Assembly (NCBI GenBank): GCA_002427165.1
Contig: DIQB01000121.1
Span: 1 to 17,413 of the forward strand
Source of the DNA: Firmicutes bacterium UBA5473
Lineage (GTDB): Bacteria; Bacillota; DTU084
Length of the DNA: 17,413 nucleotides
Direction: 5' to 3'
Shown here: positions 1-5,601 of the stretch, in pieces
Layout: each line of letters opens with the position of its first letter
Numbering within the stretch: position 1 is the first letter of the stretch
Notes under the pieces: generated by a model
Seen by the model: only the letters and a program-made list of their open reading frames with translations
The model's database searches: none
What the model was told of the DNA's origin: nothing
Made by a program: the position numbers and the translations under genes

Positions 1-1
1 A

Positions 2-469
2 TATTTGTGGACCGATGATCAGCCTCCTGTGGGGAGGCGCCTGAAGCTAGCTGGGGCAGCGGTGGAGCTGCTTGGCGGCGGCAGGGGCCTAGATCCTAAT
101 CTGCGCTCTTTAATTGTGCTTGTGCGCTTCCGAGGGTTTGGTGTTTTGCTCACAGGGGATGCGCCGATTGCCTCAGTTGAGGCGGCAATAGCTGGGCGGG
201 ATCTGCCGCCACTTCTCTATAAGGTTCCCCACCATGGGGCAGCTGGAAGCACCAGTGCGAGACTTTTTAAGCTGTGTTCTCCTGTTGCGGCTTGCATCTC
301 CTGTGGGGAGGGTAATCGCTATGGGCATCCGGCAGAGACGACAATAGAACAGCTACAGAGGGCTGGGATCCCAATTGCGCGCACAGATACTCAGGGGTGC
401 CTGACTTATAGTTTTTCTGCCAGGGGCATGAAGAGGAGAGTGTTTATTTGGGAAAAAGGCTTGTGGTAG
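2..469 (+). CDS. Metallo-beta-lactamase-fold protein, ComEC-like C-terminal domain (5' partial)
   Basis: The reading frame is open to the left edge, so this is the 3' end of a longer gene. The TTG at 5 is only the first possible start inside the window. The 155 visible residues carry the landmarks of the ComEC/Rec2-type metallo-beta-lactamase domain in the usual order: a SLIVLVRF strand, LLTGD, VPHHG (the HHG codons are at 230-238), ISCGEGNRYGHP, and a final RTDTQG strand. In ComEC this extracellular domain follows a membrane channel and is thought to degrade or process the non-transported strand during DNA uptake. A stand-alone secreted or cytoplasmic hydrolase with the same fold cannot be excluded, because the membrane part would lie outside the window. 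The gene ends four bases before a sigma-28 promoter and seems unrelated in function to the flagellar genes that follow. Confidence 0.7.
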   Translation, partial: YLWTDDQPPVGRRLKLAGAAVELLGGGRGLDPNLRSLIVLVRFRGFGVLLTGDAPIASVEAAIAGRDLPPLLYKVPHHGAAGSTSARLFKLCSPVAACISCGEGNRYGHPAETTIEQLQRAGIPIARTDTQGCLTYSFSARGMKRRVFIWEKGLW

Positions 470-472
470 GGC

Positions 473-500
473 TAAAGAAAGGCAAAGAGGTTGCCGATAA
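473..500 (+). promoter_or_regulatory. Sigma-28 (sigma-D/FliA) promoter for flgL operon
   Basis: The sequence reads TAAA (473-476), a 16-base spacer, then GCCGATAA (493-500). Both boxes match the flagellar sigma factor consensus exactly, and the spacer is one base longer than the common 15. Transcription would start near 507, about 25 bases before flgL, leaving room for the AGGAGG ribosome binding site at about 520-525. It lies in the 63-base gap between the ComEC-like gene and flgL, so flgL and the genes after it would be transcribed as late flagellar genes. Confidence 0.85.
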
Positions 501-532
501 TAGGGGTAGAGAGTCACAGGAGGTTTTAAGAT

Positions 533-1426
533 ATGAGAGTTACTAATAGCATGTTGGTTCGGAATGTGACCAATAACCTTTACAATAACCTGGAGCGGAT
601 GGATAAGCTCAATCGCCAGCTGAGCTCTACAAAAAGGATCAGCTTGCCATCTGACGATCCTGCAGCTGTGGCTCGCAGTCTCTCGCTGCGTGCGGCTGTG
701 GCAGATGCAGAGCAGTTTGAGGCGAATTTAGGTGATGCCAAAGCCTGGCTTGTTGCAACAGATTCTGCTTTGATGGGGGCCGAGGATGTGCTGCGCCGGG
801 CAAAGGAGCTTGCAGTAAAAGGTAGTAACCCTCTGAGCCCTGAGGATCAGCAGGCTATCGCCTTTGAAATTGATCAACTAATCGATCAGATGGTGACCAT
901 TGCTAATACAAATCATGAGGGAAGACATATTTTCGCTGGCCATCAAACTCTCTCTAAACCATTTTCACGCTCTGGGGATACAATAACCTTCCAGGGTGAT
1001 GCCGGTGCTATTGAATACAGAATTGGTCCTCAGCAAAATCTGATTGTTAACCTCGATGGTAGCAGTGTATTTGGTACTGATGAGACAGAAACCAATAGGG
1101 TTTTTAAGGCATTAATCGATATCAAGCAGCATTTAGAAAACGGCGATGCTAGCCAGGTAAGTAAATCTTTGGGGGAACTTGATGCAGCCAGAGATAATTT
1201 GCTTAAATACCACTCGGAGGTTGGAGCCAAGATGAATAGAGTTGAGTTGGCAAATCTCCATATGAGTGAATTGAAGGTTAACTATAAGCAACTGCAAAGC
1301 CAGAATGAGGATGCAGATATTCCAGGTGTGATTATGGAGCTGAAAACAAGCGAGTTGGTATATAGGGCAGCCTTAGGTGCTGGCGCCCGGGTGATCATGC
1401 CCACTTTAATGGACTTTTTAAGGTAA
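533..1426 (+). CDS. flgL: Flagellar hook-associated protein 3 (FlgL)
   Basis: FlgL forms the junction between the hook-side protein FlgK and the flagellin filament and is exported through the flagellar type III system. The 297-residue length is normal. The N-terminus (MRVTNSMLVRNVTNNLYNN) and the following SLPSDDPAAVARSLSLR segment are the flagellin-like D0/D1 helix region typical of FlgL. The C-terminus (IPGVIMELKTSELVYRAALG) is the matching C-terminal helix. No cysteine is visible, as is usual for exported filament proteins. The ATG is well supported by AGGAGG eight bases upstream. A consensus sigma-28 promoter precedes the gene, and a DUF6470 gene starts three bases after the stop. flgK, normally the immediate upstream partner, is absent and replaced by an unrelated gene. 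Confidence 0.95.
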   Translation: MRVTNSMLVRNVTNNLYNNLERMDKLNRQLSSTKRISLPSDDPAAVARSLSLRAAVADAEQFEANLGDAKAWLVATDSALMGAEDVLRRAKELAVKGSNPLSPEDQQAIAFEIDQLIDQMVTIANTNHEGRHIFAGHQTLSKPFSRSGDTITFQGDAGAIEYRIGPQQNLIVNLDGSSVFGTDETETNRVFKALIDIKQHLENGDASQVSKSLGELDAARDNLLKYHSEVGAKMNRVELANLHMSELKVNYKQLQSQNEDADIPGVIMELKTSELVYRAALGAGARVIMPTLMDFLR

Positions 1427-1429
1427 GCC

Positions 1430-2005
1430 ATGGAGCGAGTTGAGATTAGGTTAGATTCTCAACCTGCACTTTTAGGACTTGAAACACGAAAGCCCAAGTT
1501 AAATATGCAAAGAGAGTCGCCTTTAATCCAATTGGAGCGCACCCCTCCCATTCTTAAAATAGAACGCACGGGCCCGAAGCTCTATATTGAACAGAGAAAG
1601 GTGTGGGAGGAGATTGGCACAGGTGGACCTCTTTATTTAACTGAGCAGCAAAAGGTTCAAAGTCAAGTTAAGGCTGTAGAGGCAATTGGTGAGATAGCTC
1701 AAGAGGGTGATTTTTTAGCCGCTATAGAGAATCCTGGAAACACCATAGCTGAGTTAGCAGCGCAATTACCGCCTGAGCAGGAATTCAATGTAGCCCTAAT
1801 CCCTAAAAGCCGTCCTTCTGCTCAAGTTGAAGGGGAATTGAAGATTGATTTCAAACCAGGAAAAGTGAAAGGGCAATTTTCCGGTGGCAAGGTAAAGGTA
1901 GATTGTCAGCCTGCAGCTGTGAAGGCATATATTCGGCAGCACCATTATTTGAAAATCTGGACTGTGAACCGCACTGGTATGTTTATTGATTGGCAGGTGG
2001 AATAA
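1430..2005 (+). CDS. DUF6470 family protein (YviE-like), flagellar cluster
   Basis: This 191-residue protein occupies the place of B. subtilis yviE, between flgL and fliW, and its N-terminal pattern fits the DUF6470 family. Residues about 7-60 are a run of short degenerate units of roughly ten residues built as P-x-L-x-I/L-E/Q-R (for example PLIQLERTPP, ILKIERTGP, KLYIEQRK). This suggests an extended beta-rich or repeated amphipathic segment. There is no signal peptide, membrane segment or catalytic motif. The molecular function of the family is not known to me; the only support for a flagellar role is the conserved neighbourhood. The start codon is three bases after the flgL stop with only a weak AAGG site, and the stop abuts the fliW start, so translation is probably coupled. 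Confidence 0.8.
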   Translation: MERVEIRLDSQPALLGLETRKPKLNMQRESPLIQLERTPPILKIERTGPKLYIEQRKVWEEIGTGGPLYLTEQQKVQSQVKAVEAIGEIAQEGDFLAAIENPGNTIAELAAQLPPEQEFNVALIPKSRPSAQVEGELKIDFKPGKVKGQFSGGKVKVDCQPAAVKAYIRQHHYLKIWTVNRTGMFIDWQVE

Positions 2006-2416
2006 ATGGTAGCTCAGACCATCAGCTTTCCTAAAGGCTTAATCGGCTTTAAGGAAAATAAAATGTTTGATCTAATATGGGATCAAAAGCGTGCTCCCTT
2101 CCATCTCCTTAAGGCAAAGGATGGAGCGCTGAGTTTTATTATACTGCCTATTAATGAATTTGCACCTGAGTATCAGCTGGTGCCGACTAAAGAGGAAGAA
2201 CTACTTCTCTCCGTGGAAGAATCAGATGAACTAGTGTACTTTGCCATTGTGACTATCCCTCAGGATCCCTCCCTGATGAGTGCAAACCTGCAGGGGCCTG
2301 TTTTAATTAATCTTTCCAAAAAAATGGGGTTTCAGGCTATCAGACCAGATGAAGAGCTTCGCTATCCAATCCTGGAGGGTTATACGAGACTCATGCAGGA
2401 GTGCCAACAATGTTAG
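2006..2416 (+). CDS. fliW: Flagellar assembly factor FliW
   Basis: FliW is a small cytoplasmic protein that binds either flagellin or CsrA. When flagellin is exported, freed FliW sequesters CsrA and relieves translational repression of hag. The 136-residue product has the family landmarks: FPKGLIGF near the N-terminus, a central ELVYFAIVTIP strand, and SANLQGPVLINLSKKMGFQAI near the C-terminus. The ATG follows directly on the stop codon of the DUF6470 gene, with AGGTGGA at 1994-2000 as ribosome binding site. Its 3' end overlaps csrA by seven bases, so the antagonist pair is translationally linked and likely made in matched amounts. No unusual residues were noticed. Confidence 0.95.
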   Translation: MVAQTISFPKGLIGFKENKMFDLIWDQKRAPFHLLKAKDGALSFIILPINEFAPEYQLVPTKEEELLLSVEESDELVYFAIVTIPQDPSLMSANLQGPVLINLSKKMGFQAIRPDEELRYPILEGYTRLMQECQQC

Positions 2417-2640
2417 TCCTTACCCGCAAGAGCGGGCAGGGGATCATGATAGGCGATGAGATCCGAATCTCTATAGTTAGTATAGAGGGGGATCGGGTAA
2501 GGCTTGGTATAGATGCACCCCGGGATGTTAGTGTACATAGGGAGGAAATTTTTCTTCAGATTATAGAGGAGAACCAAAAGGCACGGTTAGAGGGAGATAT
2601 AGACTGGGAAAAGTTGAAAAATATTTTTTCAGGGGCTTAA
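2410..2640 (+). CDS. csrA: Carbon storage regulator CsrA, translational repressor
   Basis: CsrA is a dimeric RNA-binding protein that recognises GGA motifs, often in hairpin loops, and blocks ribosome access. The product (76 residues) starts MLVLTRKSGQGIMIGDEIRI and contains the conserved VHREEI segment that forms the RNA-binding edge. The ATG at 2410 is chosen over a GTG at 2401 because almost all CsrA proteins begin MLVL, and because GCAGGAG at 2395-2401 is then correctly spaced. The gene overlaps the end of fliW (ATGTTAG). The stop codon at 2638-2640 overlaps the putative -35 element of the hag promoter. A likely target, the hag leader, lies immediately downstream. Confidence 0.95.
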   Translation: MLVLTRKSGQGIMIGDEIRISIVSIEGDRVRLGIDAPRDVSVHREEIFLQIIEENQKARLEGDIDWEKLKNIFSGA

Positions 2641-2663
2641 CTTCTTTTTCTAGTTGACGATAC
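2637..2663 (+). promoter_or_regulatory. Putative sigma-28 promoter for flagellin gene
   Basis: TTAA (2637-2640), a 15-base spacer and GACGATAC (2656-2663) match 9 of 12 consensus positions of TAAA-N15-GCCGATAA, including the CGATA core. Transcription would start near 2670, giving hag a leader of about 100 bases. A competing TTGACG at 2654 has no TATAAT-like box at a usual distance. This is weaker than the flgL and fliD promoters, which is odd for flagellin, so the call is tentative. Confidence 0.5.
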
Positions 2664-2727
2664 TATTATTAGGTACAAAGTTTGGATCAGGGCATAGGTA
2701 CCGGCCGGCCACAGCCCTGTTCCAGAC

Positions 2728-2766
2728 TTTGCGGCAAGGATGCCAAATGTATTTTCAAGGAGGAAG
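2728..2766 (+). promoter_or_regulatory. Two-site CsrA target in hag leader, with ribosome binding site
   Basis: GGCA (2733-2736), AGGA (2737-2740) and TGCC (2741-2744) form a four-pair stem that displays GGA in a four-base loop. TTT (2728-2730) and AAA (2745-2747) can extend the stem across a two-base bulge. A second GGA lies in the ribosome binding site AAGGAGGAAG (2757-2766). The two GGA cores are 18 bases apart (2741-2758). This fits the known preference of CsrA dimers for GGA in hairpin loops and for bridging two nearby sites, one covering the ribosome binding site. The function is inferred from pattern and from the csrA gene next door. Confidence 0.7.
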
Positions 2767-2771
2767 AAAGA

Positions 2772-3593
2772 ATGAGTTTGAGAATTTATCAGAACATCGA
2801 GGCTATCAACGCTCACCGGAACCTAGGTATTACTTCCAGTAACATGGGCAAGGCTATGGAGAAGCTCTCCAGTGGTCTTCGCATTAACCGCGCAGGTGAT
2901 GATGCTGCGGGACTCGCTATCTCAGAGAAGCTTCGCGCACAGGTCCGGGGCCTCAATCAGGCTGTTAGCAATGCTCAGGATGGTATTTCCATGATTCAGA
3001 CTGCTGAGGGTGCTTTAGTTGAGACCCATAGCATTCTGCAGAGAATGAGGGAGCTTGCTGTTCAGGCGGCAAATGGTACCCTTACTGGTACCGACCAAGC
3101 AGCCATCCAGACTGAAGTAGATCAGCTTGTTGCTGAAATTGGGCGTATTGCCACTGATACCAAGTTCAATACCAAGCAATTGCTCAATGAAGCTACCACT
3201 ATTACCTTCCAAGTTGGGGCAGAGGATGGACAGGTTATTACTTTGGATCTTAAAGCTATGACTGGGACCGCTTTAGGGGTTGCAACAGGTACTACCCCTG
3301 CTGCTATCTCCATTACAAGCACAGACGTTATATCTACTATTCAGAGTGCTATCGACGCTGTTTCTACACACAGAGCTACCTTGGGTGCTGTGCAGAATAG
3401 ATTGGAACACACAATTGCCAACCTCGGTGTGGCATCTGAGAATTTGGCTGCCTCAGAATCCCGGATTCGTGATGTTGATATGGCGCTTGAGATGGTTAAC
3501 TACACCAAGCAGCAGATTCTGCAGCAGGCTGGAACAGCTATGCTGGCTCAGGCAAATACTGCTCCTCAGGCGGTACTACAGCTGCTTAGGTAA
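2772..3593 (+). CDS. hag: Flagellin
   Basis: This is the filament subunit, secreted by the flagellar export system and polymerised under the FliD cap. The 273-residue protein consists almost only of the conserved ends. The N-terminal D0/D1 helices include KLSSGLRINRAGDDAAGLAI and the LQRMRELAVQAANG stretch, which corresponds to the TLR5-recognised segment in other flagellins. The C-terminal D1/D0 part runs from about residue 197 and ends APQAVLQLLR. The middle (about residues 137-195) is short and rich in Thr and Ala, with no room for D2/D3 domains. No cysteine is visible. The ATG at 2772 has a strong AAGGAGG site. A frame extension back to 2682 is rejected because family members start M-x-I/L-x-x-N near here. 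Flanking CsrA sites and a downstream terminator suggest a mostly monocistronic, CsrA-controlled message. Confidence 0.96.
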   Translation: MSLRIYQNIEAINAHRNLGITSSNMGKAMEKLSSGLRINRAGDDAAGLAISEKLRAQVRGLNQAVSNAQDGISMIQTAEGALVETHSILQRMRELAVQAANGTLTGTDQAAIQTEVDQLVAEIGRIATDTKFNTKQLLNEATTITFQVGAEDGQVITLDLKAMTGTALGVATGTTPAAISITSTDVISTIQSAIDAVSTHRATLGAVQNRLEHTIANLGVASENLAASESRIRDVDMALEMVNYTKQQILQQAGTAMLAQANTAPQAVLQLLR

Positions 3594-3624
3594 ACATTTG
3601 ATACAGATCGTATTAAAATCTACG

Positions 3625-3650
3625 GGCGGGCTATATAGCCCGCCTATTTA
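3625..3650 (+). terminator. Probable intrinsic terminator of hag
   Basis: A perfect 20-base palindrome at 3625-3644 (arm GGCGGGCTAT) starts 31 bases after the hag stop and is followed by TATTTATATAT, a U-rich but interrupted tract. The GC-rich arms make a strong hairpin. The imperfect tract and the closeness of the next gene (start 25 bases later) suggest partial read-through into the glycosyltransferase gene. Confidence 0.75.
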
Positions 3651-3668
3651 TATATGGGGTTGATTTGA

Positions 3669-5492
3669 GTGGGAGAAAAAATCGTTTTATCACTTTGCAT
3701 GATTGTACGCAATGAGGAAGATTGCTTGGCTCGCTGCTTGAAAAGTATAGATAGCATTGTAGACGAAATCGTGATTGTAGATACAGGTTCGACAGATAAG
3801 ACTATGGAGATAGCACGGCAATTTGGTGCATATATATACCAAATAACTTGGCCAGGTGATTTTGCTGAGGCAAGAAATGTATCTTTGGCAAAAGCTAAAG
3901 GCGAGTGGATTTTAGTGTTAGATGCAGATGAAGAATTAGCTCCCTCCTCTCGAGAGCTTCTTCTTAATACAATCACAGATCCTGATTTAGATGGAGTTAT
4001 AAGTATTTTAACAGACTGTAATGGTAATAACAGGTCAACAGCACAAGTATGTCGTCTTTTTAGAAATAACTCAGCTTATCGTTTTGAAGGAGCAATACAT
4101 GAGCAGATAATTAATTCTATATTAAGGAATGGTGGAAAAGTAGCTAGGAAAGAAATTAATGTTTTCCATTATGGGTACCAGGAAGAATATATAAAGAACA
4201 AATATAAAAGGGCCAGAAATATTAGTTTGTTAGAAAAGATAGTAGCTGATGGAAAAGCAGATCATAATATTTATTATAATTTAGGACGGGAATATCACCG
4301 TTTAGGAGAACACAAAAGAGCTATAGCATATTATAAACTTTCCTTTGAAAACGGCTCAAGTTTAGAAAAATTCCTGACTTCTGATTTATTGCGTAGGATG
4401 GCAGATTGTCTTATAAGTATTAATGATTATGAGCAAGCTTATGAAATCATTAAGCTTGCTCAGGAAGCATACCCTGATTTTGCGGATTTGTATTTTATTG
4501 AGGCAAAGCTATATCAAAAGCAAAATCATTTGGAGCAAGCAAAAGAGTGTCTACACAAATGTATTGAACTGGGGGATTCACCTTCTCAATATATTTCTTT
4601 AGAAGGAACTGGAAGCTATATCGCTCTAGAATTACTAGGTGATATCGCGTATGCTGAATGTAAGTATCAAGAGGCACGTCAGCTCTATCAACAGGCGCTT
4701 AATATTTCTTCTCAAAAGGAGCGTTTGTTAGGACGCATAGTTGAGCTTAATATTATATTGCATGGACCCAAAGTAGCATTTGATTTTGTTGTAAAGAATA
4801 ATTACCTTGATGAAAAAGATATTGCTCAATCAATTGCGGGAGTTTTTGCTAAACATAAAGCATATTCTTTTGCCTTAAGTTGTTTAGATGGGATTCAGAT
4901 TGAGGCACAATCATTAGAAACTCAGCAGATTGCAGTTTTTTGTCATGTGCATTGTGGCAATTTTAGTCTTGCGGCTGAACTTGCTCATCCTCTACTACAA
5001 ACAAAATTTGAAGAGCTTGCTTTAACAGCACAATGTCTTGCTTTAATCCAGAGAAATGTATTTTCAAAAGCGCAAGATCTGGCAAGAAGATTATTGGAGA
5101 TTAACCCCTCAAATGATGGGTTTTGGGTTCTTAGCAAATTAGTGTCTGTTTTAAATGAAGAGGAAGTTATTTTTGAAAACCGTGTTATAAATCAAGGGCA
5201 AATACAGGAGATTGTGGAGTTTATAATTAAAATCGGGAACTTGGATGTAAGTCAATCTTTGATAGCAGTGGTTTTAAATAAAATTTTGCATCCAGCTCAA
5301 ATCACCTTGATTTTGGGGAAGGTTTGGTTTAATATTGGCAAATTTAAGGAAAGTGCAGAATTGTTAATCCAAGCTTATAATGAAGGAGCCCATGATTCAG
5401 AATCCTTAAAAATGCTTGGGATTATTGCAGAAAAAGCGGGCTTTCAGGAAGAAGCATATTTGTTTTATAAAGAAGGATTAAGAGCACAATGA
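3669..5492 (+). CDS. Family 2 glycosyltransferase with TPR repeats, probable flagellin modification
   Basis: The N-terminal third is a GT-A fold family 2 glycosyltransferase. It has the opening strand LSLCMIVRNEEDCLARCL, then DEIVIVDTGSTDKT and GEWILVLDADEEL, in which Asp85-Ala-Asp87 is the expected metal/nucleotide-sugar motif. A conserved YRFEGAIHEQI loop follows. From about residue 198 to the end (607) the protein is a helical tandem-repeat region with TPR character, for example NIYYNLGREYHRLGEHKRAI and AYLFYKEGLRAQ. GT2-TPR proteins of this type include SunS-like enzymes that glycosylate peptides. Here the place directly after flagellin suggests the filament as acceptor, but donor and acceptor cannot be read from sequence. 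GTG is the likely start, with GGGG at 3656-3659. The gene is AT-rich (19 G/C in 60 bases at 4201-4260, against 30 of 60 at 2941-3000 in hag), suggesting a different origin. Confidence 0.85.
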   Translation: MGEKIVLSLCMIVRNEEDCLARCLKSIDSIVDEIVIVDTGSTDKTMEIARQFGAYIYQITWPGDFAEARNVSLAKAKGEWILVLDADEELAPSSRELLLNTITDPDLDGVISILTDCNGNNRSTAQVCRLFRNNSAYRFEGAIHEQIINSILRNGGKVARKEINVFHYGYQEEYIKNKYKRARNISLLEKIVADGKADHNIYYNLGREYHRLGEHKRAIAYYKLSFENGSSLEKFLTSDLLRRMADCLISINDYEQAYEIIKLAQEAYPDFADLYFIEAKLYQKQNHLEQAKECLHKCIELGDSPSQYISLEGTGSYIALELLGDIAYAECKYQEARQLYQQALNISSQKERLLGRIVELNIILHGPKVAFDFVVKNNYLDEKDIAQSIAGVFAKHKAYSFALSCLDGIQIEAQSLETQQIAVFCHVHCGNFSLAAELAHPLLQTKFEELALTAQCLALIQRNVFSKAQDLARRLLEINPSNDGFWVLSKLVSVLNEEEVIFENRVINQGQIQEIVEFIIKIGNLDVSQSLIAVVLNKILHPAQITLILGKVWFNIGKFKESAELLIQAYNEGAHDSESLKMLGIIAEKAGFQEEAYLFYKEGLRAQ

Positions 5493-5601
5493 GTTCATTA
5501 TTGCCAATAAAAAAGGGCTATCGTTAAGGATTAGAACGTTAAGAACTTAATTTTAAGCCTTAAGGAAAAGCTATGTTTACTCTTAAAAGGAGTGCCTTAA
5601 T
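5493..5601 (+). other. AT-rich gap with repeated TTAAG motifs
   Basis: This 109-base gap between the two modification genes holds four TTAAG copies (5524-5528, 5539-5543, 5553-5557, 5560-5564). The first two lie in direct repeats of CGTTAAG 15 bases apart (5522-5528, 5537-5543). An inverted repeat CTTAA-TT-TTAAG (5546-5557) and the palindrome CCTTAAGG (5558-5565) are also present. No convincing promoter or terminator is seen. AAAAGGAG at 5585-5592 is the ribosome binding site of the next gene. The repeats could be an operator or chance in AT-rich DNA. Confidence 0.35.

Noticed and set aside
2654..2682. TTGACG as a sigma-A -35 box for hag
   Set aside because: No TATAAT-like sequence occurs 16-18 bases downstream.
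2682..2771. Thirty-residue N-terminal extension of flagellin (TTG at 2682)
   Set aside because: Flagellins start at the MSLRIYQNI position, a strong ribosome binding site precedes 2772, and the extension would cover the CsrA hairpin and ribosome site.
2654..2842. Possible leader peptide of 62 residues starting with TTG at 2654
   Set aside because: There is no ribosome binding site, it starts inside the putative promoter upstream of the transcript start, and it overlaps hag in another frame.
3280..3663. 127-residue + strand frame overlapping the 3' half of hag
   Set aside because: It lies in the flagellin coding sequence in another frame, runs through the terminator and resembles no family.
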